64,000 nt of DNA from Prochlorococcus marinus str. MIT 9211 (GTDB lineage Bacteria > Cyanobacteriota > Cyanobacteriia > PCC-6307 > Cyanobiaceae): positions 739,982 to 803,981 of the forward strand of contig NC_009976.1 in the NCBI RefSeq assembly GCF_000018585.1, in the 5' to 3' direction. Every line of letters starts with the position of its first letter. Within the stretch, counting starts at the first letter, position 1. The notes beneath the pieces are model-generated. The model was not told where the DNA came from and made no database searches. It saw nothing but the letters and a program-made list of their open reading frames with translations. This document shows positions 17,526 through 27,194 of this stretch, one piece after another. Both the position numbers and the translations under genes were made by a program.

Positions 17526-18506
17526 CTAGTATTTAAGACTCAGTCTTCTTACTATCCACTGAGCAAATATGTTCACAGCTAATGTAAGTATCATTAATAT
17601 AAATGCTGCATACATTAAAGACGATACTTGGCTGCCATCTGCTTCTCCAAATTGATTGGCTAGCATAGATGAAATTGTATAGCCAGGGGACATTATTGAC
17701 CAACTAAAGTTATTGGAATTCCCTATTATCATTGTCACAGCCATTGTCTCACCCATTGCTCTACCTAGAGCAAGAAGTATTCCACCAGTAATTCCTGAAA
17801 TTGCTGCAGGTAAAATTACATTGAAGATAGCGCTCCATCGTGTCGCTCCTACTCCATAAGCAGCTTGTCTTAATTTTATAGGGACTTGATTTAGTGAATC
17901 TCTTGATATAGCAGTAATTATAGGCAATATCATTATTACTAATATCAATATTGCCGGTGCCATTCCTGGGCCCATTGGTTCAGAACTAAAGAAAGGGATC
18001 CAACCAAATGTTTTGTAAGTTAAAATTAATAATGGTCTTATGAAAGGCTCCATTACTAAAACAGCCCACAATCCCAATACAACAGAAGGGATAGCTGCAA
18101 GTAGTTCGACCATTAGCCCTATTAAATCTCGAATTTTTTCTGGAAGAATATTTTCAGTAATAAATATCGCAGTTCCTACCCCCAATGGGACTGCTATGAC
18201 TAAAGATGCTATTGAAGTTACTAAGGTTCCATAAATTGCTGTAAATGCTCCATATTCATCGGTTACAGGATTCCAATTTGAAGTAATTAAGAATCTCAGA
18301 CCATACCGTCCCATCGATTCGGTTGATTCAACAAAAACGACTATAAAAATTGCAAAAAGCACTATGGCTACCATTGCTGACATGGCAATGGTTAGATTTT
18401 TAAAACCTAGGTCAATGAATTTCTCTGACTTAGGACGATTCCTTAGAACATAATTGTTGTTTTTCTCAGAAGTCACTTTCTCTTGAGAAGGTATTCTTAG
18501 GAACAC
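17526..18506 (-). CDS. pstC: Phosphate ABC transporter permease PstC
   Basis: This 326-residue permease has about six membrane segments and the coupling-loop sequence LRQAAYGVGATRWSAIFNVILP near residue 215. SVVLGLWAVLVMEPFI and LGRAMGETMAVTMIIGN are PstC hallmarks. The N-terminus of about 35 polar residues is cytoplasmic. The start is GTG at 18504-18506; the next in-frame ATG would remove the first segment. No pstS binding-protein gene lies upstream: the neighbour is a divergent dnaK, so PstS is encoded elsewhere. I see no clear Pho-box direct repeat in the 137-base gap. Confidence 0.95.
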   Translation of the reverse strand: MFLRIPSQEKVTSEKNNNYVLRNRPKSEKFIDLGFKNLTIAMSAMVAIVLFAIFIVVFVESTESMGRYGLRFLITSNWNPVTDEYGAFTAIYGTLVTSIASLVIAVPLGVGTAIFITENILPEKIRDLIGLMVELLAAIPSVVLGLWAVLVMEPFIRPLLILTYKTFGWIPFFSSEPMGPGMAPAILILVIMILPIITAISRDSLNQVPIKLRQAAYGVGATRWSAIFNVILPAAISGITGGILLALGRAMGETMAVTMIIGNSNNFSWSIMSPGYTISSMLANQFGEADGSQVSSLMYAAFILMILTLAVNIFAQWIVRRLSLKY

Positions 18507-18643
18507 CTTAGAAATTTATGGTATTTGTTGCTTTTTTGCACTAACAGTGTCTGTAAGAGAATTAATTTCTATGGGTATCACTATAAAATTTATTTGGTTC
18601 TATTGAGAATCACCGTTACGGTAGGGGTTCAATAATTACTGCT

Positions 18644-20638
18644 ATGGGCAGAATCGTTGGAATTGACCTTGGAACAACAAACTCTGTGATTGGAGTTTTG
18701 GAGGCTGGTCGACCATGCGTAATTGCAAATGCAGAGGGTACTAGGACCACTCCCTCAGTAGTTGGCTATACAAAAGAAAGTGAACTATTAGTTGGTCAAC
18801 AGGCTCGCAGGCAATTAGTTCTTAACCCAAAGAATACTTTCTCAAATTTAAAAAGATTTGTTGGAAGAGAATGGAATGAATTAGACGACAATAGTCTTTC
18901 TGTTCCATATACAGTTAAAGCAAATGATCAAGGCAATGTAAGGGCTGTTTGCCCTATCACAGAGAGAGAATATGCCCCTGAAGAGTTAGTAGGAAGCATT
19001 ATTAGGAAGTTGATTGATGATGCCGAAACTTATTTAGGGGAAACAATTGAATCAGCTGTAATTACAGTCCCTGCTTATTTTAATGATGCGCAGAGGCAGG
19101 CTACTCGTGACTCTGCATTGCTGGCGGGAATACAGGTTGAACGAATTTTAAATGAACCTACAGCGGCCGCATTAGCATATGGCTTTGATAAAAGCTCATC
19201 CTCACGGGTACTTGTTTTTGATTTAGGTGGAGGAACTTTTGACGTATCTCTACTTAAGATTTCTAATGGTGTTTTTGATGTTAAGGCCACATCAGGTGAT
19301 ACACAGCTTGGGGGTAATGATTTTGATAAAAAGATTGTGGACTGGCTCTCCGAGGAATTCCATAAACAACATGGCATTGATCTAAGAAGAGATCGTCAAG
19401 CTCTTCAAAGGCTTTCTGAAGCGGCTGAGAAGGCCAAGCAAGAGCTCTCCGGTGTTAATTCCACTCCAATCTCATTGCCGTTCATAGCTACTGGAACTGA
19501 AGGCCCTCTTCATATAGAAACTAAATTAGATAGAAAGACTTTCGAAAAACTCTGTAGCGACCTTTTAAGAAGGCTTTTGGACCCAGTTGAGTCTGTTCTT
19601 AAGGACTCCGAATGGACTACTGAAGACATAGAAGAAGTCGTTTTAGTTGGTGGCAGCACTAGAATGCCTATGGTTCAGGAACTTGTTAAATCATTTGTTC
19701 CTATTACTCCATGTCAATCAGTCAATCCAGATGAGGTTGTTGCAATAGGAGCCGCAGTTCAAGCTGGAATATTAACTGGTGAACTTAGAGACTTACTACT
19801 AAATGATGTCACACCACTTTCTTTAGGCCTGGAAACAGTTGGAGGGCTAATGAAGGTATTAATTCCTCGCAATACTCCAATACCAGTTAGGCAATCAGAT
19901 GTTTTCAGCACATCTGAATCTAATCAATCTTCAGTTGAAGTTCATGTTTGGCAGGGCGAGCGACAATTAGCAGTTGACAATAAGTCGCTTGGTAGATTTC
20001 GTTTGAATGGTATCCCACCTGCACCAAGAGGGGTCCCACAGGTTCAAGTGGCCTTTGATATTGATTCAAATGGCTTATTAGAGGTTAGTGCAACAGATAG
20101 AACTACTGGTAGGAAACAATCAGTAAGTATTACTGGAGGTTCAAATCTCAATCAAAATGAGGTAAACAAACTAATAACTGAAGCCAAGGAAAAAGCCAGT
20201 GAAGATAGACGAAAGCGCGCATCTATAGATCAGAAGAATAATGCTTTGACCCTTGTCGCTCAAGCAGAGAGACGTCTTAGAGACGCATCCTTGGAGCTCG
20301 GTCCTTATGGAGCTGAACGTCAACAAAGAGCTGTTGAATTGTCGATGAGGGATGTACAAGATCTTTTAGATGCTAATGAGCTCTCAGAATTAGATTTGGC
20401 AGTTTCAGCTCTACAAGAAGCTCTTTTCGGCTTAAATAGAAGGATTTCAGCCGAAAAAAATTCTGAATCTAATCCCATTCAAGGAATACGGAATACGTTT
20501 GGATCACTTAAAGATGAACTCTTCTCAGATGAATATTGGGACGATGATCCTTGGGACTATCCATCCTCTAAACGTGATTCTAATCCAGAATCTCGTCGTA
20601 GAAATTTAAATGATTGGGATAATGACATCTACTACTAA
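18644..20638 (+). CDS. dnaK: Auxiliary Hsp70 chaperone DnaK (DnaK1/DnaK3-like)
   Basis: This 664-residue Hsp70 has the nucleotide-binding domain signatures [13 protein letters not shown] (residues 4-16), [14 protein letters not shown] near residue 190 and [14 protein letters not shown] near residue 338, then a substrate-binding domain and helical lid. The C-terminus is acidic and rich in aromatic residues ([11 protein letters not shown]) and lacks the usual EEVD-like tail. Cyanobacteria have several DnaKs. The tail and the overlapping J-protein gene mark this as one of the auxiliary paralogues, not the essential DnaK2. I cannot choose between DnaK1 and DnaK3 from sequence alone. Confidence 0.93.
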   Translation: MGRIVGIDLGTTNSVIGVLEAGRPCVIANAEGTRTTPSVVGYTKESELLVGQQARRQLVLNPKNTFSNLKRFVGREWNELDDNSLSVPYTVKANDQGNVRAVCPITEREYAPEELVGSIIRKLIDDAETYLGETIESAVITVPAYFNDAQRQATRDSALLAGIQVERILNEPTAAALAYGFDKSSSSRVLVFDLGGGTFDVSLLKISNGVFDVKATSGDTQLGGNDFDKKIVDWLSEEFHKQHGIDLRRDRQALQRLSEAAEKAKQELSGVNSTPISLPFIATGTEGPLHIETKLDRKTFEKLCSDLLRRLLDPVESVLKDSEWTTEDIEEVVLVGGSTRMPMVQELVKSFVPITPCQSVNPDEVVAIGAAVQAGILTGELRDLLLNDVTPLSLGLETVGGLMKVLIPRNTPIPVRQSDVFSTSESNQSSVEVHVWQGERQLAVDNKSLGRFRLNGIPPAPRGVPQVQVAFDIDSNGLLEVSATDRTTGRKQSVSITGGSNLNQNEVNKLITEAKEKASEDRRKRASIDQKNNALTLVAQAERRLRDASLELGPYGAERQQRAVELSMRDVQDLLDANELSELDLAVSALQEALFGLNRRISAEKNSESNPIQGIRNTFGSLKDELFSDEYWDDDPWDYPSSKRDSNPESRRRNLNDWDNDIYY

Positions 20639-21590
20639 GCCAAACTATTGGTCTATTCTAGGCATTTCGCCTGGTAGTGACTTACCCCAAATAAAGAGGG
20701 CTTTCAGAAGAGAAGCAAGAAGATGGCACCCTGATTTAAATTTAAATGATGTTAATGCAGAAGAAAGATTTAAGTTGGTAAATGAAGCTTACGCTGTTCT
20801 TTCTGATCCCCAAAAAAGATCCTCTTGGGAGAAAAATAAAAATACCTTTAATACTTCTGACGAATTATTTTTTAATGGCTTTCCTTCCTATGAAGAATAT
20901 ATAAGGATTGTTTTAGGAATAAGCAATGATGAAGAAGATAGTACATTTATGACTAGAGAAGATGAAGAAAATTCACCTATAGAATTAGAAAATGACTTCG
21001 ATGATAAATCATATAAAGATACTGAATCCTTGAATCATCAAAGTACATCTACTCCCGCTAAGTCCATCAATAACCCTCCTCCAGTTAAAAAAACCCATGA
21101 ACTAGAAACTCTTGTTGACTTAACACCTGAAGAGGCTTTGTGTGGATGCACTATTCAAATAGAGCTGGTTGATGGAACTTTAGTAGAAGTTGACACACCT
21201 CCCTTTGCCGGAGATGGTTGGCGATTAAGGCTTTCAGGAGTTGCTTATGGAGGGGAAGATCACTTTTTACAATTACGTGTACAAACTGAAGAAGGTTTAA
21301 GAATAGATGGTTTAAGGGTTCTCTATCGACTTGAGCTGTTCCCTCAGGATGCATTATTTGGATGTGCTATTGAGATTCCTACACTTGATGGGCCAGTTAC
21401 TCTACAAGTTCCTCCTAACTCATCTTCAGGCAGGCTTTTAAGACTGAGAGGTCGAGGACTAGAATATAACGAATTTTCTGGAGATCAAATTGTAGAGATT
21501 GTTGTCGTTATCCCAGCCGATTTATCTGAAGCTGAATTAGCCTTATACAGAAGACTACAAGAACTCTCTGACGAAGTATTTAATGGCTAG
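20610..21590 (+). CDS. DnaJ-type co-chaperone without zinc finger
   Basis: This 326-residue type II J-protein has an N-terminal J-domain (about residues 11-76) with the HPD motif at 40-42 that stimulates Hsp70 ATPase. An acidic, low-complexity linker covers about residues 85-165, and two DnaJ C-terminal beta domains follow (from ETLVDLTPEEALCG). The CxxCxGxG zinc repeats of classical DnaJ are missing, as in CbpA. The start overlaps the end of dnaK by 29 bases; an alternative ATG 12 bases further in (20622) is equally plausible. Overlap with dnaK argues that it is the dedicated partner of that DnaK. Confidence 0.92.
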   Translation: MIGIMTSTTKPNYWSILGISPGSDLPQIKRAFRREARRWHPDLNLNDVNAEERFKLVNEAYAVLSDPQKRSSWEKNKNTFNTSDELFFNGFPSYEEYIRIVLGISNDEEDSTFMTREDEENSPIELENDFDDKSYKDTESLNHQSTSTPAKSINNPPPVKKTHELETLVDLTPEEALCGCTIQIELVDGTLVEVDTPPFAGDGWRLRLSGVAYGGEDHFLQLRVQTEEGLRIDGLRVLYRLELFPQDALFGCAIEIPTLDGPVTLQVPPNSSSGRLLRLRGRGLEYNEFSGDQIVEIVVVIPADLSEAELALYRRLQELSDEVFNG

Positions 21591-21634
21591 ATCTATCTAT
21601 AATAAAAATATATTTAGCAACTTAATTCTCAGGT

Positions 21635-22039
21635 ATGCAAGTTTATATATTAATTTACTCTCTAGGTGATGATGAGGAAGGAATCCATTCTCTAGAGATA
21701 AAGGGCGATACTATTGTACTTATGTTTGAAGACAGAGATGATGCTGAAAGATATTGTGGCTTACTAGAAGCACAAGATTTTCCAAAACCTCTTATTGAAC
21801 TTATAAATAGAGATGAAGTTGTCTCATTTTGTTCAGACTCTGGTTATGAAGCGAAGTTTGTAGAAAAGGGTTTTTTACCTAAAACAGATGAAGAAAGACT
21901 TTTACTTTCTCCTCCAGAAAGGAATTTAGATGTAAGCACATGGCAAGAGAAATCTAATAGTAAAATAGATCAATCAAAAACTCTGAATACGGATAATGAC
22001 TTAGACTCCTTTAGGAAGAGATTAGAAGATCTTCTTTAA
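21635..22039 (+). CDS. DUF3110 domain protein
   Basis: This 134-residue protein is of the DUF3110 family, common in cyanobacteria and plants. The conserved N-terminal part MQVYILIYSLGDDEEGIHSL, then MFEDRDDAERYCGLLEAQDF and SFCSDSGYEAKFV, make the family recognisable. The C-terminal 40 residues are polar and variable. There is no signal peptide or membrane segment, so it is cytosolic. It lies 44 bases after the dnaJ gene and 27 bases before murQ on the same strand. Function unknown. Confidence 0.85.
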   Translation: MQVYILIYSLGDDEEGIHSLEIKGDTIVLMFEDRDDAERYCGLLEAQDFPKPLIELINRDEVVSFCSDSGYEAKFVEKGFLPKTDEERLLLSPPERNLDVSTWQEKSNSKIDQSKTLNTDNDLDSFRKRLEDLL

Positions 22040-22066
22040 TCAAACTTTTTCACTATTACTAGAATA

Positions 22067-22978
22067 ATGGATAATAAAACTAGAGGCTATTTATTAACCG
22101 AACAAATAAATTCTAATTCTAAAAATCTAGACATACTTAGTACATACGAGATGGTTCAACTCTTTGTTGAAGAGGACCTATTGCCGCAACTTGCAGTTTC
22201 TAATTCTTTAAATGATTTAGTTGATGCTATTGACAAAATATACATAAGATTAAGAAAAGGAGGCAGGCTTTTTTATCTTGGGGCTGGATCATCCGGGCGT
22301 TTAGGTGTTCTAGATGCATCCGAATGTCCTCCAACTTTCTGCACTCCACCGGAGCTTGTTCAGGGAATAATCGCTGGTGGGAGTCCTTCATTAACGAAAA
22401 GCTCGGAGGGTTTAGAAGATAGGACTGATTTGTCAATTATTGACCTTAAAAACCGAGGTTTTGATAGTAATGATTGCTTGGTTGGTATAACTGCTGGTGG
22501 GACTACTCCTTATGTTATCTCTGGTTTGGAATATGCTAAGACTCTTAATGCATTAACTATTTGCATTTCTTCGGTTCCAAAAGACCAAGTAAATATAAAT
22601 ACTGATATTGACATTAGACTTCTTACAGGACCTGAGTTGCTCTCAGGATCAACCAGATTAAAGGCTGGCACAGCAACAAAAATGGCTTTAAATATAATTT
22701 CTACAGGCGTAATGGTTCGCCTTGGTAAAGTATATGGTAACAGAATGATTGACTTATCTATAGCTAACTCCAAACTATTAGATAGATCAATTAGAATACT
22801 TACTGATCTAACAAATCTTTCACGTGAAGAGGCTAATGAATTATTAAATCTTTCAGAAGGCTCTGTTAAGTTGGCCCTATTAATAGCTCTTTCAGGCTTG
22901 GATTTGAATTCATCAAAGAAACTTTTGAAAGAAAATCATGATAATCTTCGTATAGCCTTAGAGAAAATTAAATTGTAA
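22067..22978 (+). CDS. murQ: N-acetylmuramic acid 6-phosphate etherase
   Basis: MurQ splits the lactyl ether of MurNAc-6-phosphate to give GlcNAc-6-phosphate and lactate during cell-wall recycling. The 303-residue protein is a SIS-domain enzyme with GAGSSGRLGVLDASECPPTF near residue 71 and ITAGGTTPYVISGLE near residue 140. KAGTATKMALNIISTG near residue 200 and GNRMIDL complete the pattern. No MurNAc-specific PTS is visible, so the substrate probably comes from a kinase route. Confidence 0.95.
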   Translation: MDNKTRGYLLTEQINSNSKNLDILSTYEMVQLFVEEDLLPQLAVSNSLNDLVDAIDKIYIRLRKGGRLFYLGAGSSGRLGVLDASECPPTFCTPPELVQGIIAGGSPSLTKSSEGLEDRTDLSIIDLKNRGFDSNDCLVGITAGGTTPYVISGLEYAKTLNALTICISSVPKDQVNINTDIDIRLLTGPELLSGSTRLKAGTATKMALNIISTGVMVRLGKVYGNRMIDLSIANSKLLDRSIRILTDLTNLSREEANELLNLSEGSVKLALLIALSGLDLNSSKKLLKENHDNLRIALEKIKL

Positions 22979-23074
22979 AGCTTTCTGCAGATTCTAATTT
23001 AATTACCTTTCGAACTTGTTAGGTAGACATATCAGGTATCTTCGCTAGCTTATTTATAAGTTATCTGTTTAATT

Positions 23075-23515
23075 ATGATCCAAGCTATTATGGAAACTGA
23101 CAAAGGGTTAATTAAAATAGACTTATATAAAGAAGATGCTCCTAATACTGTGGCTAATTTTGTTGATTTAATAAATAAAGGTTTTTATGATGGCTTATCT
23201 TTTCATCGTGTTATTAAAGGATTCATGGCTCAGGGAGGCTGTCCGAATACAAGAGAAGGTGCTTCTGGGATGCCCGGAACAGGAGGACCTGGATATAAGA
23301 TTGATTGCGAAATTAATAGTAAGAAACACGTTCCAGGTGCTTTGTCAATGGCCCACGCTGGCAAAAATACCGGTGGAAGTCAGTTCTTTATAGTTCATGA
23401 ATCTCAGCCACATCTTGATGGAGTTCATACAGTTTTTGGTTATACAGATGATTTGGACGTCGTATTATCCCTCGAGAATGGTTCAAAGATTATTAAGGTT
23501 AGTATTTCTGAGTAG
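23075..23515 (+). CDS. Cyclophilin-type peptidyl-prolyl isomerase
   Basis: This is a 146-residue single-domain cyclophilin without a signal peptide, so it is cytosolic. It has the [15 protein letters not shown] catalytic segment (the arginine in FHRV), the [16 protein letters not shown] core and [10 protein letters not shown]. The enzyme speeds cis-trans isomerisation of proline bonds during folding. It sits alone between murQ and the convergent ribBA, with 6 bases to the latter. A region of about 96 bases upstream carries its promoter. Confidence 0.95.
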   Translation: MIQAIMETDKGLIKIDLYKEDAPNTVANFVDLINKGFYDGLSFHRVIKGFMAQGGCPNTREGASGMPGTGGPGYKIDCEINSKKHVPGALSMAHAGKNTGGSQFFIVHESQPHLDGVHTVFGYTDDLDVVLSLENGSKIIKVSISE

Positions 23516-23521
23516 TGGATT

Positions 23522-25195
23522 TTAGGCAATCCAACTAATTGCCAAGGAAATGGTCTGATTTCCTTTGTTTTCTTCAATGGCGTTGTTGATATCTATTTGA
23601 TTTAAATCCTTTAACTTAAGCTTGATATTCTTAAAATTGTGTGATGGGTGAATTGCTTGCTCTAGGGTTTTAGAGAACAAGATACCCACTCTTTTTGTAT
23701 TGGCCCACTCAGATATTTCCTTAACAAATGAATAAATTGATTTGATTTGTATATTTTCCTCACTTACATATTTATTTTCTTCAAATATTACTCTCCAAAT
23801 AAATAATGGTCGATCTAGTAATGCATTTACTCTTGAGCTATTCTGAGAGGTTAAGTTTATCTTTCTGGAAGTTGCAGCACTTTCCGCTCCTTTTTCTAAC
23901 ATAGATATATCTTCTATATCATAATCACCATCCCAGAAAGCAATTATTGATTTACCCAGATATTTTTCTGGATTTATATCTTCTTCACTTATATAATGAC
24001 CTAGCTTTGTTCTTTTAACTGCTAGATAAGCTGCATTATGGTCCGTAGGGCATATAACCAGTGGCTCTCTGCTTTCTACTTTCAGGCCATAACCTCCTAA
24101 CCCAGCAATCTTTCTAGGATTATTAGTTAATAACTTAAGTCTATGTACTCCCAAGTCAGAAAGTATTTGCGCACCAACTCCATAATTTCTTAGATCTGCG
24201 GGAAACCCAAGTTTTTCATTGGCCTCGACAGTATCAAGTCCACCATCTTGCAGGCTATAGGCCTTTAACTTGTTAATTAGTCCAATACCTCTACCTTCTT
24301 GTCTTAGATATACAACTATTCCTTCGCCTTCTTTAGAAATACGAGATAAAGCAGCCTCTAATTGTGGTCTGCAATCGCATCTTAGAGATCCAAATGCATC
24401 ACCAGTAAGACATTCAGAATGCATTCTTACAAGTACTGGTTCTTTAAACTCTGCTTCTGAACCTTTTATTAATGCGATATGTTCTGTACCATCTAATTCA
24501 TTTTTATAACCAATAGCTTTAAATTCGCCAAATATACTTGGAAGCTTAGTGATTGCTTTTCTATATACAAATCGCTCGTTCTCTAGTCTAAATCTAATAA
24601 GGTCAGCAATACTAATTATTTTTAGTCCCCAACTTCGCGCGTATTGTTGTAATTCTGGTAATCGTGCCATAGATCCATCGGAGTTCTGGATCTCACAAAT
24701 AACACCCGCGGGTGAAAGACCTGACAATAAAGACAAATCTACAGCTGCTTCTGTATGGCCAGCTCTTTTTAGTACTCCCCCTTTATTTGCTTTTAGAGGA
24801 AATATATGACCAGGTCGCCTTAAATTAGTGGGTTTAGTTTTTGGATTAATTGCTACTTGAATCGTTCTCGCTCTATCTTCTGCAGATATTCCTGTGGATA
24901 CACCGTATTCAGGCCCAGCATCTATGCTTATGGTAAAAGCCGTTTGATTCGAATCAGTATTCCTATCTACCATTAAAGGAAGATCTAGTTGATCCAGCCT
25001 TTCTCCATCCATTGCGAGACAGATCAATCCTCTTGCCTCTGTAGCCATAAAGTTGACTTGTTGTGGTGTAGCAAATTGCGCAGCACAAATCAAATCACCT
25101 TCATTCTCTCTACTCTCATCATCTACAACTACAACGCACTCACCATTTCGAATAGCAGCTAAACCATCCGCTATCGGATCAAAAACTATATTCAT
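23522..25195 (-). CDS. ribBA: Bifunctional riboflavin enzyme RibBA
   Basis: It makes 3,4-dihydroxy-2-butanone 4-phosphate from ribulose-5-phosphate and opens GTP, the two entry reactions to riboflavin. The N-terminal RibB domain has DDESRENEGDLICAAQ and GHIFPLKAN. The C-terminal GTP cyclohydrolase II domain has the zinc-binding SECLTGDAFGSLRCDC and the RQEGRGIGL motif. About 150 further residues follow the RibA core, a cyanobacterial extension. I place the start at the ATG 25193-25195 (557 residues); a TTG at 25249 would add 18 residues that look non-conserved. Confidence 0.96.
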   Translation of the reverse strand: MNIVFDPIADGLAAIRNGECVVVVDDESRENEGDLICAAQFATPQQVNFMATEARGLICLAMDGERLDQLDLPLMVDRNTDSNQTAFTISIDAGPEYGVSTGISAEDRARTIQVAINPKTKPTNLRRPGHIFPLKANKGGVLKRAGHTEAAVDLSLLSGLSPAGVICEIQNSDGSMARLPELQQYARSWGLKIISIADLIRFRLENERFVYRKAITKLPSIFGEFKAIGYKNELDGTEHIALIKGSEAEFKEPVLVRMHSECLTGDAFGSLRCDCRPQLEAALSRISKEGEGIVVYLRQEGRGIGLINKLKAYSLQDGGLDTVEANEKLGFPADLRNYGVGAQILSDLGVHRLKLLTNNPRKIAGLGGYGLKVESREPLVICPTDHNAAYLAVKRTKLGHYISEEDINPEKYLGKSIIAFWDGDYDIEDISMLEKGAESAATSRKINLTSQNSSRVNALLDRPLFIWRVIFEENKYVSEENIQIKSIYSFVKEISEWANTKRVGILFSKTLEQAIHPSHNFKNIKLKLKDLNQIDINNAIEENKGNQTISLAISWIA

Positions 25196-25315
25196 CGGAA
25201 TATCTGGTTTCAAATTTTTCCCCTTGTTTTGATGAATCAGTGTAATCAAGCCATAATTGTGAATTAGACAAACTTTGATCGTCCAATTTGATGGACTGTT
25301 ATTCTAAATACTCTT

Positions 25316-26395
25316 ATGTCTTTATCAAACAATAATTCAAACCGCGTCGCGATCATAGGGGCTTCTGGATATGGGGGGCTTCAACTAATGAGATTATTAA
25401 GTGATCACCCGCATTTCAAAGTAACTTTTTTGGGAGGTAATAAAACAGCTGGTAATAAATGGCACCAAATTGCACCTTTTATTAAGTCCTCTGAGGACCT
25501 TACTGTTAGGAAAGCCGATCCAGAAGATATAGCTGAGCATGCAGACTTTGCATTGCTTAGTCTTCCTAATGGCCTTTCTTCTCAGTTAACCCCTGAATTG
25601 ATAAAAAGAAATATTCGTATAGTTGATCTTTCAGCAGATTATCGTTACCGCTCCTTGTATCAATGGAAGCAAGTATATGTAAAAGAATCCACCAAATATA
25701 TCCGTAATGACGATTCCTTATGCAGAGAAGCAACTTATGGAATTCCGGAATGGAATGAAGGTGATATTAGGAAGTCAAAACTTGTAGCTTGCCCAGGTTG
25801 TTTCCCAACAGCTTCATTACTTCCTTTAATGCCTTTTCTCAAACAAGGACTTGTTGAGAATGAAGGTTTAATAATTGATGCCAAAAGTGGTACCTCTGGA
25901 GGCGGTAGGGAGCCTAAAGAGCATTTGCTCTTATCTGAGTGCTCAGAATCAATAGCACCATATTCTGTTTTGGGACATAGACATACTTCTGAAATTGAGC
26001 AGCAAGCAACTCTTGTTTCAGGGACCCCCATTCAACTTCAATTCACACCACATTTAGTTCCAATGGTCCGTGGATTGCTATCTACAGTCTATGCACGATT
26101 AAGGGATCCGGGTTTGACTGCAGAAGATTGCAAAACCGTATTGGAAGCTTTTTACAGATCACATAGCACTGTAGAAATACTTCCTGTTGGAATTTATCCC
26201 TCAACTAAGTGGGCTAGGTATACAAACAAAGCATTATTATCATTACAGGTTGATAAAAGGAATGGGCGTCTTATCTTAGTTTCAGTAATTGATAACCTAA
26301 TTAAAGGTCAGGCAGGTCAAGCAATACAGAATCTAAATATTATGGCTGGATTCAGTCATGAATTAGGCTTACCTTTAACTACTTTCTATCCATAG
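25316..26395 (+). CDS. argC: N-acetyl-gamma-glutamyl-phosphate reductase
   Basis: ArgC reduces N-acetylglutamyl phosphate with NADPH to the semialdehyde, the third step of arginine synthesis. The 359-residue protein has the nucleotide-binding VAIIGASGYGGLQLMRLL at the N-terminus and the catalytic cysteine in ACPGCFPTAS near residue 160. The conserved GTSGGGREP and GHRHTSEIEQ follow, the latter with the catalytic histidine. It is divergent from ribBA across about 120 bases and convergent with purN, 4 bases away. Confidence 0.97.
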   Translation: MSLSNNNSNRVAIIGASGYGGLQLMRLLSDHPHFKVTFLGGNKTAGNKWHQIAPFIKSSEDLTVRKADPEDIAEHADFALLSLPNGLSSQLTPELIKRNIRIVDLSADYRYRSLYQWKQVYVKESTKYIRNDDSLCREATYGIPEWNEGDIRKSKLVACPGCFPTASLLPLMPFLKQGLVENEGLIIDAKSGTSGGGREPKEHLLLSECSESIAPYSVLGHRHTSEIEQQATLVSGTPIQLQFTPHLVPMVRGLLSTVYARLRDPGLTAEDCKTVLEAFYRSHSTVEILPVGIYPSTKWARYTNKALLSLQVDKRNGRLILVSVIDNLIKGQAGQAIQNLNIMAGFSHELGLPLTTFYP

Positions 26396-26399
26396 TTAT

Positions 26400-27041
26400 T
26401 TATTCTCTCCATAGACGAGCTGCTATTGCAACACCAACGTAGAGTATTTTATGCTCTCTTTTTTGTACTCTTCTTAATAAAATGTTTTCATTGTCACTTT
26501 CAAAGATAGGTACTGCAGATTGAATTAAAATTGGACCAGAGTCAACTTTTTCTTTTACAAGATGTACGCTACAACCTGTTATCTTGACTCCTGATTCTAG
26601 AGCTTGCTTTATAGCATTATTACCTGGGAAACTAGGTAATAGTGATGGGTGTATATTTACTAGCCTATTGGGATATTTATTTATTAAGGTAGATGTAACT
26701 ATCCTCATCCAACCAGCCATTACAATACCTTCTATCTTGTACGATTCGAAGTATTCAATGATTTCACGATCTAGGCTTTCTCTAGATTCAAAACTTCTAT
26801 GATCTAATATTACATATGGAATATTATATTTTTGGGCTTTTTCGATAGCCTTACATTTAGAGTTGTTAACTACTAGACATTTTATCTCAGCATCAAGTTT
26901 GGAATTCTTAATAGCATTTATTAGCGCTTCAAAATTAGTCCCACTACCAGATGCCATTACTCCTAATCTTATTTTGGGTTTAAAACTATAAAACTGACTA
27001 ACTTCTGGTGAAGTAATACTATGGCCAACACTTAAGTTCAT
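26400..27041 (-). CDS. purN: Phosphoribosylglycinamide formyltransferase
   Basis: PurN transfers a formyl group from 10-formyl-tetrahydrofolate to GAR in purine synthesis. The core starts at GVMASGSGTNFEALI. It contains AGWMRIV, NIHPSLLPSFPG with the catalytic Asn-His pair, and TGCSVHLVKEKVDSGPILIQ with the catalytic aspartate. The ATG at 27039-27041 gives 213 residues with a short, unrelated N-terminal tail; a TTG 24 bases further upstream is also possible. The gene faces argC and is divergent from pgi. Confidence 0.95.
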   Translation of the reverse strand: MNLSVGHSITSPEVSQFYSFKPKIRLGVMASGSGTNFEALINAIKNSKLDAEIKCLVVNNSKCKAIEKAQKYNIPYVILDHRSFESRESLDREIIEYFESYKIEGIVMAGWMRIVTSTLINKYPNRLVNIHPSLLPSFPGNNAIKQALESGVKITGCSVHLVKEKVDSGPILIQSAVPIFESDNENILLRRVQKREHKILYVGVAIAARLWRE

Positions 27042-27194
27042 ATTCTTACCGAAACTTTCAACCAAGGCAATTAAATCGAGTATATCCTATGAACTTTATA
27101 TTTACATAGGCTCAAATGTTTTTATTTACTGAGTTTTGTTCTACTCCAAGTACTTTCTGACTAAGAGCATACATACTGTAAATGAAGATGGCTT

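Noticed and set aside
24270-24809. Plus-strand frames inside ribBA
   Set aside because: They are antisense to the GTP cyclohydrolase and RibB motifs and have no homology that I can see.
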